A DNA stretch of 13,489 bases from contig JAUYEB010000261.1 in NCBI GenBank assembly GCA_030691555.1, forward strand, positions 1 through 13,489. Direction: 5' to 3'. This stretch comes from Candidatus Bathyarchaeota archaeon (GTDB taxonomy: Archaea > Thermoproteota > Bathyarchaeia > TCS64). Positions within the stretch are counted from its first letter, which is position 1, and the number at the start of each line of letters is the position of its first letter. The translations under genes were made by a program, and so were the position numbers. This document shows, piece after piece, positions 12,340-13,489 of this stretch. The notes under the pieces were generated by a model. That model did not search any database. It worked only from the letters and a program-made list of their open reading frames with translations, and had not been told where the DNA came from.

Positions 12340-13245
12340 CTACTTCACCCTCTCCCTGAGGGCCCTCGTGAGGGCGGGGAGGACCGCGTAGATGTCCCCA
12401 ACGATGCTGTAGTCGCTCAGCTCGTGTATACCAGCGGCCTCGTCGCTGTTCACGGCGACGATGGTCTGGCTGTCCCTGATCCCCGCGGCGTGCTGGATCG
12501 TGCCCGAGATGCCGCAGGCGACGTAGAGGCGGGGCGCCACCCTCTTGCCGCTGATGCCGACCCACTGGTCCATCCAGCCGAGGTCGGCGGAGACCGGGCG
12601 GCTGCACCCAATCTTGGCGCCGAGTACCCCCGCAAGCTCCTCGAGCATGGCGAGGTCCTCCCTCTTCTTGAAGCCCCTGCCCGCCGACACTATCACCTTC
12701 GCGTTCTCGAGGCCAGCGTCGCCGGTCCTCTTCGGCCTCCGCTCCAGCACCCTGACCGCCGAGGCGGCCCCAGTAACATTCAACTCGATGACTTCGCCTG
12801 GCGTTGCACGTTCCTCGCGCTTCTTGAAGGATCGGGGTGGGATCGTGACGACTGCCGGTGTGCCCTTGATCGCCTCGGTGGCGATCGTCGACCCACCGTA
12901 CGCGAGCCTCTTGACCCTCACCGAGCCCTCCGAGGGCTCTACCTCGAAGCAGTCGCCGCAGTAGCCCGCGCCGAGGACCGAAGCCACCCTGGGGGCTAGT
13001 TCCCTTCCCCTCCGGGTGGAGGCGATCATGATCAGTGCGGGTGACTCCCTTCTGGCCACCTCTAGGATGGCGGCCCTGAGGTGTTCGATCGACGCTTCAC
13101 CGATGCGGAAGGTCTTGGCGCCTCCCTCTGCCAGGGCACCCGCCTGATCCCCGGCGGCCACGGCCACGGCTGGGCCGAGCTCAAGCGCCCTGCCGAGGAG
13201 CTGGAGCGCGACCTCGGTGTTGTCCGAGTAGACGAGTGTCTTCAC
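12340..13245 (-). CDS. etfA: Electron transfer flavoprotein, alpha subunit
   Basis: 301 residues from GTG at 13245. That start is preferred over TTG at 13251 because a GGGGGG lies six bases before it; the TTG would overlap the beta stop as TTGA. With the beta subunit it forms a soluble FAD heterodimer that takes electrons from acyl-CoA or other dehydrogenases and passes them to a quinone oxidoreductase or ferredoxin partner. Seen: an N-terminal alpha/beta domain, then the C-terminal FAD-binding domain with ADLGWMDQWVGISGK, LYVACGISGTIQHAAGIRDS (the ETF-alpha signature) and IVAVNSDEAAGIHELSDYSIVGD. It follows ETF beta directly, as is usual. Confidence 0.93.
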   Translation of the reverse strand: MKTLVYSDNTEVALQLLGRALELGPAVAVAAGDQAGALAEGGAKTFRIGEASIEHLRAAILEVARRESPALIMIASTRRGRELAPRVASVLGAGYCGDCFEVEPSEGSVRVKRLAYGGSTIATEAIKGTPAVVTIPPRSFKKREERATPGEVIELNVTGAASAVRVLERRPKRTGDAGLENAKVIVSAGRGFKKREDLAMLEELAGVLGAKIGCSRPVSADLGWMDQWVGISGKRVAPRLYVACGISGTIQHAAGIRDSQTIVAVNSDEAAGIHELSDYSIVGDIYAVLPALTRALRERVK

Positions 13246-13247
13246 GC

Positions 13248-13489
13248 TCAACCCCCCAGCGCCCCCTCGGCGACGAGTGCCGAGACCAGCTTGGCGACGG
13301 CCTCCTCGACCCTCTCCGCCTTTATCATGACCCGCTTCCTCTTCACCTCGGGCGCCTGGGTGTCGAGTATCTCGACCCGGGACGACGCCCTCAAATCGTC
13401 GGCCTTCAACCCGAGCGCCTCGGCGCCCCACTCCGTCAGGGGCTTCCTCATCGCCTTCATGATGTTCATGAGGCACGGTATCCGGGACT
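13248..13489 (-). CDS. etfB: Electron transfer flavoprotein, beta subunit, 5'-incomplete
   Basis: Only the C-terminal 80 residues or so are in the window; the frame is open to the right edge. The visible RIPCLMNIMKAMRKPLTEW resembles the ETF-beta signature region (P-x-x-MNIMKA-x-KKP). Then comes the tail that wraps onto the alpha subunit. The internal ATG at 13469 is not the start. The TGA at 13248-13250 touches the next gene, so alpha and beta are translationally coupled. The AMP/FAD-binding N-terminal domain is outside the window. Confidence 0.88.
   Translation of the reverse strand, partial: SRIPCLMNIMKAMRKPLTEWGAEALGLKADDLRASSRVEILDTQAPEVKRKRVMIKAERVEEAVAKLVSALVAEGALGG

Noticed and set aside
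12229..12999. 256-codon plus-strand ORF
   Set aside because: It runs against ETF alpha and Sir2, both clearly real by motif; its composition is that of a GC-rich shadow frame.
13246..13476. Extension of ETF alpha upstream to 13476
   Set aside because: It would cover the ETF beta coding region in another frame; ETF alpha homologues begin near KTLVYSD.

Overview
The window looks like chromosomal DNA from an archaeon, possibly a Thermoproteota-type lineage known mainly from metagenomes (this placement is inference). The signs are TATA-like boxes about 25 bases before likely transcription starts, Shine-Dalgarno motifs, many ATGA stop/start overlaps, GTG and TTG starts, frequent AGG arginine codons, an archaeal-type AbrB regulator, and a Cys-rich archaeal-style class III aminotransferase. 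Most of the window is GC-rich. The stretch from about 920 to 2230 is clearly AT-richer and looks like an accessory insert. No rRNA, tRNA, CRISPR array or transposase was found.

Left edge (1-2230): a 5'-incomplete NAD-dependent sugar epimerase/dehydratase faces the 3' remnant of an ABC-2 type permease. The permease is cut where the AT-rich segment begins. That segment holds a 248-residue protein with two four-cysteine clusters and a coiled coil. Converging on it is a leftward set of three tiny genes: an AbrB-type regulator, a 45-codon ORF and a 40-codon Cys-rich ORF.

Centre (2234-5184): a tight four-gene membrane cassette whose first member resembles the uncharacterised DUF6754 family. Members 1 and 3 are alpha/beta domains with a membrane segment at each end. 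Members 2 and 4 are multi-pass proteins of about 205-213 residues. This alternation suggests a four-subunit membrane complex of unknown function and is the best candidate here for an undescribed system. A T7 tract follows it.

5228-7485: a class III PLP aminotransferase is translationally coupled to two small membrane-associated proteins. A mini zinc-ribbon ORF interrupted by an in-frame TAG follows. 7571-8556: a PD-(D/E)XK-like nuclease-fold protein overlaps an unrecognised 170-residue protein. 8577-9716: a thioredoxin-like domain fused to a CcdA/DsbD-type electron-transfer membrane domain.

Right side (9830-13489): a leftward MFS transporter, a rightward 3' remnant of a polysaccharide deacetylase, and a leftward run of electron transfer flavoprotein beta (incomplete), ETF alpha and a Sir2 deacetylase. 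The Sir2 gene overlaps the deacetylase remnant tail to tail by 9 bases. The ETF pair passes electrons from flavin dehydrogenases, and Sir2 uses NAD+, so this end is redox and NAD-linked housekeeping. The two gene remnants (near 920 and 11184) show past rearrangement.
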